Assembly (NCBI GenBank): GCA_003541985.1
Contig: DPLM01000249.1
Span: 1-5,663 of the forward strand
Source: Deltaproteobacteria bacterium
Lineage (GTDB): Bacteria > SAR324 > NAC60-12
Direction: 5' to 3'
Length of the DNA: 5,663 nt
A model generated the notes under the pieces. It saw only the letters and a program-made list of their open reading frames with translations. It searched no databases and had not been told where the DNA came from. This document shows positions 1 to 5,663 of the stretch, piece after piece; position 1 is the first letter of the stretch, and every line of letters starts with the position of its first letter. Position numbers and translations under genes: made by a program.

Positions 1-2388
1 TGTGACCAAACACCCAAAAATATTACCGATACGATTGGCATTGAAGATCTGATCCACGCGGCAACGGCCGATCACTTCTTCACGAATCTCCGGAGCAAGC
101 ATACCTTGTAAGGCAGCGCGGACATCATCGATAGCGTTGTAGATTACATCATAGAGGCGCATGTCGACGCCTTCACGGGCCAGTGTTTCACGAGCTTTTG
201 CCTCTGCCTGAACATTGAAGGCGATAATGATCGCATCCGAGGCAGATGCCAGCACAACGTCCGTTTCTGTGACGTTGCCAAGACCTGTGTGCAGAAAGCG
301 CACAGAGATCTTTTCGCTGCCCAGTTGCGAGAGAGAGTTGCGTAGAGCCTCGACAGAACCTTGAACATCTGCTTTCAGCAGCAGGTTGAGTTCTAGGCTA
401 CCAGCCTCTTCCAGTTGACTGAAAATATTTTCTAAATTCGTCTTCTGCTGCTGAGAAATATTGGCTTTCCGTTGATTTTCCAGACGTTGCTGCACCAGTT
501 GTCTGGCAGTGCGTTCGTCGTCCATTACGATGAAGGTTTCCCCGGTGGTCGGCACGTCATCAAACCCGGTAATCTCAACAGGAACAGCAGGAGTCGCTTC
601 TTGAATCGGCTGACCGTGATCATTGAACATCGCTCGGACTCGCCCACAGGTTGTTCCAACTAGGAAGAAATCTCCAATACGTAGTATGCCTCGCTGGATG
701 AGTACAGTTCCCACCGCTCCCTTGCCACGGCTGATCTTAGACTCTATGATTGCTCCACGGGCTGGGCCATCATAAAAGGCCTTCAACTCCAGTATTTCTG
801 CTTGCAGCAGTACCATCTCCAACAAGTTGTCGATACCATCCCCGGTTTTGGCAGAGACTGGAACCATAATCGTGTCCCCACCTAACCCTTCGGAGACGAG
901 GTTGTGTTCCAGCAACTCTTGCTCAATGCGCTGTGGACTGGCGTCTGGCTTATCTACTTTGTTGATAGCGACAATGAGAGGGACCTCAGCCGCCTGTGCG
1001 TGATTGATCGCCTCAATTGTTTGTGGCTGCACCCGGTCATCAGCAGCGACTACAAGGATCACGATGTCCGTAGCGTTGGCTCCTCTGGCACGCATGGCCG
1101 TGAATGCTTCATGACCTGGAGTATCGAGGAAAGTGATGTTGTGATTATTATGGTGAACGTGGTAGGCACCAATGTGCTGGGTAATGCCTCCAGCTTCACC
1201 TTCGGTAACTTTCGCTGAGCGAATCTTATCCAGCAGGGAGGTTTTACCGTGATCAACGTGGCCCATGATGGTAACAATCGGGGCGCGCTCACGCTGGTCG
1301 GTGCCATCGGTAGTCTCAAAGACTTGCTCTTCGAGATTAGTGGTCTCCTGTTCTACTTCCACCTCAAATTCAGCAGCAACCAGCGCAGCAGTCTCTCCTG
1401 GAATACTCTGATTTATGGAAGCCATGACCCCATTTTCCATGAGGCGCTTAAGGATATCTGTTACTTTGATTCCGATTAGACTAGCGAGGTCTGCAACGGT
1501 GATGGCATTGCCAATCTTAATGCTCTTTTTGCGAGGATTAAAAACATGTTTGGTGGTTTCTGCCTGCTCACGAACACGCTGGCCTCTTCGTCGCTCACTC
1601 TTGCGTTGCTTTCGTCGAGGTTGGTCGTCATCCTCATTGTAATTGACGACTCCAGGCTCGTTGTTTTCTCGTCGCTGTTTTCGTTGCAGTGCCTCACTCT
1701 CGGACTCGTCACGGCGATGATGGCGAGCTTTACTACCCTTTTTCTCAGACTTTCGCTCTCGCTGCTTACGCTCTTCTTCTCTACTAGGAGTGGTAGATCT
1801 ATTAGCCGGCTCTGAGGGCGGAGGTGATGATGGAGCTACCTCTATGATAGTTTCTGCTTCCAGAGGTAATGGTTTGGGCTCAGACTCTACTACTCTTTCT
1901 TTAGTCACTTCTTCTGCAGAAGTGTCTGCTGACTGAACTTCCACTGTAGTTTCCGCAGCAGCTTCTTCAGGCTCAGTCGTTTCTTGCTGGACTTCAACAA
2001 CGGGTGAGGGCGGTGAGGGTGGTGCCTCTTGCCGATCACCACTGACCCGAATGATATTTTCTTCTTGCGCTTCTTCGGATCGTCGTCTGCGGATGCGTCT
2101 TGGGCGTTTGCCTCCAATCAGTGTGTCACTGTCGAATTCAAGAGTTCCCTCTGAATTTGTATCTTCTCGGCGTGTGAAGATGATTTGTGCTGGAGTTTCT
2201 TTAGCAGGGCGGCTCGGTGGTGGACTGGCAGGGCCACCGAACTTTTTACGAACAATTGCAATTTGCTCATCAGAGAGCGCATTAAAGTTACTGGAAACAG
2301 GTATTCCGAGTTTACGGATTCGCTGTAGCAGTTGCTTGGCTGGCAGATTCATTTCTTTGGCCAGCTCAAACACACGCATATTGGACAT
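1..2388 (-). CDS. infB: Translation initiation factor IF-2, C-terminus cut off by the window edge
   Basis: IF2 is the cytoplasmic GTPase that brings fMet-tRNA to the 30S subunit and promotes 50S joining. The frame is open for 796 codons from ATG 2388 to the left edge; compared with E. coli IF2 roughly 70 residues (the end of domain C2) are missing. Residues 4-52 form an IF2_N domain (MRVFELAKEMN start). Residues 53-280 are a Pro/Glu/Arg-rich linker, and 285-343 a second IF2_N-like domain. The G domain follows: G1 GHVDHGKT 376-383, G2 around GGITQHIGAY 400-409, G3 DTPGHEAF 422-429, G4 NKVD 476-479, G5 SAK 512-514, all intact. Then come the beta-barrel domain II, domain C1 (KADVQGSVEA from 672), and the start of C2. 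ATG 2388 has a weak AAGAAG upstream (2405-2400); ATG 2379 (MRVFEL) is an alternative start. It begins 23 nt after the nusA stop, so it is surely cotranscribed. Confidence 0.97.
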   Translation of the reverse strand, partial: MSNMRVFELAKEMNLPAKQLLQRIRKLGIPVSSNFNALSDEQIAIVRKKFGGPASPPPSRPAKETPAQIIFTRREDTNSEGTLEFDSDTLIGGKRPRRIRRRRSEEAQEENIIRVSGDRQEAPPSPPSPVVEVQQETTEPEEAAAETTVEVQSADTSAEEVTKERVVESEPKPLPLEAETIIEVAPSSPPPSEPANRSTTPSREEERKQRERKSEKKGSKARHHRRDESESEALQRKQRRENNEPGVVNYNEDDDQPRRKQRKSERRRGQRVREQAETTKHVFNPRKKSIKIGNAITVADLASLIGIKVTDILKRLMENGVMASINQSIPGETAALVAAEFEVEVEQETTNLEEQVFETTDGTDQRERAPIVTIMGHVDHGKTSLLDKIRSAKVTEGEAGGITQHIGAYHVHHNNHNITFLDTPGHEAFTAMRARGANATDIVILVVAADDRVQPQTIEAINHAQAAEVPLIVAINKVDKPDASPQRIEQELLEHNLVSEGLGGDTIMVPVSAKTGDGIDNLLEMVLLQAEILELKAFYDGPARGAIIESKISRGKGAVGTVLIQRGILRIGDFFLVGTTCGRVRAMFNDHGQPIQEATPAVPVEITGFDDVPTTGETFIVMDDERTARQLVQQRLENQRKANISQQQKTNLENIFSQLEEAGSLELNLLLKADVQGSVEALRNSLSQLGSEKISVRFLHTGLGNVTETDVVLASASDAIIIAFNVQAEAKARETLAREGVDMRLYDVIYNAIDDVRAALQGMLAPEIREEVIGRCRVDQIFNANRIGNIFGCLVT

Positions 2389-2411
2389 AGGATTCTGGAC
2401 TTCTTGGGGTT

Positions 2412-3761
2412 TCAGGAGGGTTTTTCCTCAGTAGTTTCTGACGGATCTGCTGTTTGTGCAGATGTGTCGGGTTCGGTTGGTTCAGTAAACACGGCCGCTG
2501 CTTTGGGGTCTTCTATCGTAGGATCAGCCGATACAGCCTCTGTTTCAATCTCCTCCCCTAGTAGGTCTTCTGATTCAGTCGTTGCTACATCTTCATTCCT
2601 GCGGGCTGCTGCTTCAGCAGCGGGAGTCCCTGCAGCATGCAGACCGCTGGTAATGCCAGTGTAGAGCAGTTCTCGCTCTTCCTTGCCTCGTTCCAATTCG
2701 CGAGTTAGTTGTTCTTCGATGCTAGGTGCTTCTTCTTCATCGACAGAGATATTGATCTTGTAGCCAACGAGGCGGGAGGCTAGACGAACATTTTGCCCTT
2801 TGCTACCGATGGCCAGGGAAAGCTGATCCTGCTTGACAATCACGTCAATTTCTCCAGTTTCCTCATCAATTGCCAGTTCGTCAATTACTGCGGGTGCTAA
2901 TGCGTTAGTCGCATAGACAGCCACATCTTCGTTCCAGCGGACGATGTCGATTTTCTCTCCGTATAGTTCGTTGACGATGTTTTGCACCCGGCTACCACGA
3001 ATACCTACGCAGGAGCCAACAGGATCAACGTCTGGATCTTTGCTATAGACAGAAATCTTGGCACGCTTTCCAGGCTCTCGGGCTGCACTGACAATTTTGA
3101 CAATACCATCATAAATTTCTGGAACTTCCATTTCGAAGAGCTTGATTAATAGTCCAGGATGAGTCCTAGAAATCGAAAGCTGCGATGGTTTCTGAGGATT
3201 ATTGTTTACATCCATCAGATAGACCCGAATGTGGTCTCCGTAGCTGAAATTCTCTCCAGGAATTTGCTCTCGGCGAAACAAATAAGCATCGGTCTTGTCC
3301 AAAAAGCGTAGCGCAATCCGGCCGTTACTTTCGGAACGCAGTACAGTTCCGGTCAACACTTCGCCAACTCGCTTCTCGAAGGTGCTGACAATCATTTCCC
3401 GCTCTGCTTCACGGATGCTGCCGAAGATGATACTGCGTGCTGATCGGGCAATCCGATTGAACTCTCGTTCGTCAATCAGGTACTCCACCTCATCGCCTAT
3501 TTGCGCTTCTGGATCGATTTCCTGGACTTCATCCAGAGAAACCTCGTTGTCAGCATCATCAACGATATCTACTACTTCCTTATACTGGAAAAGTTCAATC
3601 TGGCCCGTACGCTTGTTGAAGCTGCCTTCAATAGATTCGTAGGGAAGCTTCCTTTTGGCAGCCTGGACAATGGATTCGACCACCAGACGAATCATGATAT
3701 CACGGTCCAAGGCCTTTTCCTTGGAGACTTCAGTGATGACCTCGAGCAAGTTGTCTCGCAA
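2412..3761 (-). CDS. nusA: Transcription termination/antitermination factor NusA
   Basis: NusA binds RNA polymerase and nascent RNA, modulating pausing, intrinsic termination and rRNA antitermination. From the chosen start it has 449 residues. An N-terminal polymerase-binding domain (1-130, with LLEVITEVSKEKALDRD near the start) is followed by an S1 domain (about 131-199, ending SISRTHPG), KH1 (GIRGSRVQNI 253-262) and KH2 (GSKGQNVRLA 319-328). Residues 341-449 are a low-complexity Glu/Ala/Thr/Pro tail, and no AR repeat such as the two at the end of E. coli NusA (495 residues) is recognisable. Start choice: the longest frame begins at GTG 3773, which lacks a Shine-Dalgarno. TTG 3761 has GAGG six bases upstream and puts Met1 in the column where E. 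coli (MNKEIL) and B. subtilis (MSSELL) NusA, as I recall them, begin. A TAG at 3803-3801 closes the frame upstream. The gene lies between rimP and infB, its standard operon position. Confidence 0.96.
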   Translation of the reverse strand: MRDNLLEVITEVSKEKALDRDIMIRLVVESIVQAAKRKLPYESIEGSFNKRTGQIELFQYKEVVDIVDDADNEVSLDEVQEIDPEAQIGDEVEYLIDEREFNRIARSARSIIFGSIREAEREMIVSTFEKRVGEVLTGTVLRSESNGRIALRFLDKTDAYLFRREQIPGENFSYGDHIRVYLMDVNNNPQKPSQLSISRTHPGLLIKLFEMEVPEIYDGIVKIVSAAREPGKRAKISVYSKDPDVDPVGSCVGIRGSRVQNIVNELYGEKIDIVRWNEDVAVYATNALAPAVIDELAIDEETGEIDVIVKQDQLSLAIGSKGQNVRLASRLVGYKINISVDEEEAPSIEEQLTRELERGKEERELLYTGITSGLHAAGTPAAEAAARRNEDVATTESEDLLGEEIETEAVSADPTIEDPKAAAVFTEPTEPDTSAQTADPSETTEEKPS

Positions 3762-3767
3762 CAGCGA

Positions 3768-3782
3768 CCTCACGCAGTGAGA
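3768..3782 (-). promoter_or_regulatory. nusA ribosome binding site within a small hairpin
   Basis: On the minus strand, CTCAC (3781-3777), a TGC loop and GTGAG (3773-3769) form a perfect 5-bp inverted repeat, extendable by one U-G pair (3782/3768). The right arm carries GAGG (3771-3768), which lies six bases before TTG 3761 and is the only Shine-Dalgarno-like run near either candidate nusA start. The GTG alternative start (3773) is itself in the stem. If the hairpin forms it would partly cover the ribosome binding site. The stem is short, so its stability and any regulatory role are inference. Confidence 0.4.
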
Positions 3783-3808
3783 AGTAAAGGAAGTCGGCGC
3801 CTAAGGGG

Positions 3809-4273
3809 TCAACCGAACAGTACAGGGTCAAGGTGTGCTTGACGAATTTCTTGGAGCGGAATCTCAAGTAGCGGTCCTTGCTCCGCCCGCAGCACTATGC
3901 CCTGATCAGTGGTAGTATGCAGAGTTCCAGTCCAGCGCTTGTGTCCCTGTTGGCTATTGTGCAGCAAGAGCGTGATGCGCTTTCCCAAGAAACGCTGGTA
4001 GTGCGCCAGGGTACGCAAGGGACGGTCCACACCGGGCGTAGAGACTTCTAGTCGATAGGCACCCCGAATAGGATCCTCATTATCTAGGATAGGCTCGATG
4101 GCTCTATTGACCAGCACGCAGTCATCCAGATTGATTCCCTCCGGACGATCAATCCAAAGGCAGAGAATTTTTTCTTTGCCTTCGCGTCTCCAGTCTAATT
4201 GCAAGATTTCGTAGCCGAGTTGCTCAAGTGGAGGGGTTAACAGTTGCAGCAGCCGATCGGGCAGACGAGCCAT
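3809..4273 (-). CDS. rimP: Ribosome maturation factor RimP
   Basis: RimP (formerly YhbC/P15a) binds the free 30S subunit and helps its maturation in the cytoplasm. The protein has 154 residues, the family's usual size. The N-terminal alpha/beta domain includes LEQLGYEILQLDW (16-28) and the hallmark YRLEVSTPGVDRPL (73-86), the most conserved stretch of the family. The C-terminal SH3-like barrel runs from about 90, with the strand pattern GKRITLLL (97-104) and the closing EIRQAHLDP (142-150). ATG 4273 is the only sensible start: an in-frame TAA lies at 4285-4283. No Shine-Dalgarno is visible before it. The stop is 47 nt before the preferred nusA start, and rimP leads the rimP-nusA-infB operon. 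Confidence 0.97.
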   Translation of the reverse strand: MARLPDRLLQLLTPPLEQLGYEILQLDWRREGKEKILCLWIDRPEGINLDDCVLVNRAIEPILDNEDPIRGAYRLEVSTPGVDRPLRTLAHYQRFLGKRITLLLHNSQQGHKRWTGTLHTTTDQGIVLRAEQGPLLEIPLQEIRQAHLDPVLFG

Positions 4274-4282
4274 GCGCAGATA

Positions 4283-4297
4283 TTAGAAACAAAACAT
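4283..4297 (-). other. Four-codon leader ORF upstream of rimP
   Basis: ATG 4297 is followed by TTT TGT TTC and a TAA at 4285-4283, giving the peptide MFCF, in the same frame as rimP and ending nine bases before the rimP ATG. It has no clear ribosome binding site. In an AT-rich leader such a mini-ORF easily arises by chance. If translated, it could couple ribosomes onto the SD-less rimP start. Confidence 0.15.
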
Positions 4298-4317
4298 TAA
4301 ATTGATAAACTAGAATA

Positions 4318-4344
4318 ATTATCACAGTTAATCAGAATTGTCGA
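4318..4344 (-). promoter_or_regulatory. Candidate sigma-70-type promoter for rimP-nusA-infB
   Basis: In the 83-nt gap between the helicase stop and rimP, the minus strand has an extended -10 element, TGTGATAAT (4326-4318; GATAAT matches TATAAT at five of six). Upstream is a -35-like TCGACA (4344-4339; five of six to TTGACA) with a short 15-nt spacer. Transcription would start near 4311, giving a leader of roughly 38 nt. The gap is markedly more AT-rich than the genes around it. An inverted repeat TGATAA/TTATCA (4303-4308 and 4319-4324, 10-nt loop) overlaps the -10 element and might be an operator, but six-base arms are weak evidence. The remainder of the gap shows nothing else recognisable. 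Confidence 0.4.
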
Positions 4345-4356
4345 CGGTTTTTCCAT

Positions 4357-5663
4357 CTAGAACTCAAAGGAGGGTCGGGAGAATCCCCATTTGGCATGGT
4401 TAGGCTCGTGGGCGACTTGCTCATAAAGCTCATCCGGTAGCTCTTCAAGAAAGCGGGAACGACCGCTGTGACTGGGGCCGTAGTAGTTGGCGCTAATAGC
4501 TGGGGCGGTCAGGATTAGGTGCCGCTGAGCACGGGTGAGAGCGACGTAGAACAATCTTCGTTCTTCCTCCAATTGTTCGCTGCTATTCATACTGCGTTGG
4601 TGTGGGAAGAGTCCCTCCGTCAGCCCAATCAGGAATACAACTTCCCACTCAAGGCCCTTGGCCTGATGAATCGTGGTCAGGGTTAGGTGCTCCTGATCTT
4701 CCCATTCCATTGATTCTCGGTCACTGACCAGGTTATTGCCAACCAAGGAGAGTTCATTGAGGAAGGAATCCAGATCTGGATAGTTGCTGGCGAATTCCAG
4801 CAGGGATTGCAGGTCAGCCTCACGCTGTGGTGCATTCTCGTAGATATTGCGTAGAACTTCACGGTAGAAGTTGAGGTAGACGATCTCGAGCATGCGAGAA
4901 ACAAAGGTTTCTGGGACTAGCATTTGTCGAAAACACTCTTGTAATTGATTCCAGTCTTCTCTTGCCTTGGCCGGAATCAACTTCTGCAGGGCTTCGTTAT
5001 TCTGACTCAGGCGGACGGCCTGCTGTTCCTGGAAAACGTTGTAGATCTTGTGGGCCGTGACGTTCCCGATACCACGTATCTGCTTCAGAACCCGCATCCA
5101 GGAGATTTCATCCAGAGGATTGAAGAGCACCTTGACAAAAGACAGTAGATCTTTGACGTGAGCCTGCTCAAAGAACTTGATTCCCGAATGAATCTGGAAA
5201 GGAATGCCAGCTCTGGTCAGAGCCACTTGCAGGATGGCCGCTTGGGCATGAGTCCGGTAGAGCACGGCCATCTGATCCAGCGGAATCTCCTGGTCTCGGA
5301 TCTTTAGGATTAACTCTAGCAGAACATCGGCTTCTGCTTGTGGGTCCCAGACCTGATGGATCTGAGGGAGTGTCCCATCCATCAGTTCAGTGAAAAGGTT
5401 TTTTTCGAACTGTTCCTCGTTGCAATTGATGCTCTCGTTGGCCACCTGCAGGATTTGTGGAGTACTGCGGTAGTTCTGCTCCAGTCGATACACTACCGCC
5501 TGGTAGTATTCCGGAAAATCAAGAATATTCCGGAAGTTGGCGCCGCGCCAACTGTAGATAGATTGTGCATCATCACCCACCACCATCAGGTTGCGATGAG
5601 GACGAGACAGGTAGTCAAGAATCTGAGCCTGAACCTGATTGGTGTCCTGATATTCATCAACCA
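4357..5663 (-). CDS. uvrD: UvrD/Rep/PcrA-family superfamily 1A DNA helicase, N-terminus beyond the window
   Basis: This is a 3'-5' ATP-dependent DNA helicase of the group acting in nucleotide excision repair, mismatch repair, replication restart and clearance of stalled complexes. The window holds 434 codons plus the TAG stop, from motif II on; about 220 residues with the Walker A motif lie beyond the right edge. Visible motifs, numbered from the first full codon: II DEYQDTN (2-8, Walker B), III GDDAQSIYSWRGA (29-41), IV YRLEQNYRST (58-67), V LTTIHQAKGLEW (328-339), VI EEERRLFYVALTRAQ (365-379). GIGNVTAHKI (197-206) matches the 2B subdomain hairpin-helix region. All visible catalytic motifs are intact. 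The protein ends only about 25 residues after SRFLEELP (402-409), so the long C-terminal extension of E. coli UvrD or PcrA is absent; in this it is nearer Rep. Motifs cannot decide among UvrD, PcrA and Rep, so the symbol is a family-level label. The internal ATG at 5586 is not the start, because the frame stays open to the edge. Confidence 0.93.
   Translation of the reverse strand, partial: VDEYQDTNQVQAQILDYLSRPHRNLMVVGDDAQSIYSWRGANFRNILDFPEYYQAVVYRLEQNYRSTPQILQVANESINCNEEQFEKNLFTELMDGTLPQIHQVWDPQAEADVLLELILKIRDQEIPLDQMAVLYRTHAQAAILQVALTRAGIPFQIHSGIKFFEQAHVKDLLSFVKVLFNPLDEISWMRVLKQIRGIGNVTAHKIYNVFQEQQAVRLSQNNEALQKLIPAKAREDWNQLQECFRQMLVPETFVSRMLEIVYLNFYREVLRNIYENAPQREADLQSLLEFASNYPDLDSFLNELSLVGNNLVSDRESMEWEDQEHLTLTTIHQAKGLEWEVVFLIGLTEGLFPHQRSMNSSEQLEEERRLFYVALTRAQRHLILTAPAISANYYGPSHSGRSRFLEELPDELYEQVAHEPNHAKWGFSRPSFEF

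Noticed and set aside
904..1815. Several plus-strand ORFs of 75-104 codons opposite the IF2 G domain and linker
   Set aside because: Each lies opposite conserved GTPase motifs or the linker of infB, whose frame is uninterrupted; one is full of Ser/Leu, as expected opposite an Arg/Glu-rich linker.
1300..2100. Internal in-frame start for a shorter IF2 isoform, as in E. coli
   Set aside because: I found no in-frame ATG or GTG in the linker with a convincing Shine-Dalgarno at proper spacing; GTG codons near Glu-rich stretches have purines too close or too far.
2051..2664. Overlapping plus-strand ORFs of 127 and 110 codons opposite the start of infB and the tail of nusA
   Set aside because: They are antisense to clearly coding infB and nusA sequence, their translations are biased Ser/Ala/Val strings mirroring the Glu/Ala-rich sense codons, and they match no family I know.
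3295..3842. Two overlapping plus-strand ORFs of about 115 codons opposite the 5' half of nusA
   Set aside because: They are shadows of nusA, with no ribosome binding site or recognisable domain.
4343..4357. Possible terminator hairpin just after the helicase stop (GATGG, AAAAA loop, CCGTC on the minus strand)
   Set aside because: The stem is only five pairs including a G-U, and no U-run follows, so it does not meet the pattern of an intrinsic terminator.
1..5663. Mobile elements, CRISPR arrays, tRNA or rRNA genes, toxin-antitoxin or defence genes
   Set aside because: No repeats, cloverleaf-like stretches, transposase or defence motifs are visible, and the whole window is accounted for by four housekeeping genes and short gaps.

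Overview
This is an ordinary housekeeping segment, about half GC, with every supportable gene on the minus strand. Read right to left it holds the 3' part of a UvrD/Rep/PcrA-type DNA helicase gene (open at the right edge), an 83-nt AT-rich intergenic gap, then rimP, nusA and infB (open at the left edge). Nothing on the plus strand looks like a gene; its ORFs are shadows of these four.

The organism is a bacterium. The NusA core (S1-KH1-KH2 with a THPGLLIKLFE-like stretch and GIRGSRVQNI), the split IF2 with a long charged linker, and the helicase with GDDAQSIYSWRGA and a short C-terminus recall deltaproteobacterial-type sequences. This placement rests on recalled family similarity only and is tentative.

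Layout: positions 5663-4357 encode the helicase from motif II to its stop. Positions 4356-4274 are a gene-free gap with a plausible extended -10 promoter and no convincing terminator. Positions 4273-3809 encode RimP (30S maturation). After a short gap with a small hairpin comes NusA (transcription elongation, pausing, termination and antitermination), ending at 2412. After a further 23 nt comes IF2 (infB), read for 796 codons to the left edge. rimP-nusA-infB is the classic bacterial operon linking ribosome assembly, transcription elongation and translation initiation; no ylxR or L7Ae-like gene lies between nusA and infB here.

The points worth a second look are modest: a probable TTG start for nusA sitting next to a hairpin that overlaps its ribosome binding site; a NusA with a low-complexity acidic tail and no recognisable AR repeats; a helicase lacking the usual UvrD/PcrA C-terminal extension; a long block-charged IF2 linker; and a four-codon leader ORF just before rimP. 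I did not find a previously undescribed system.
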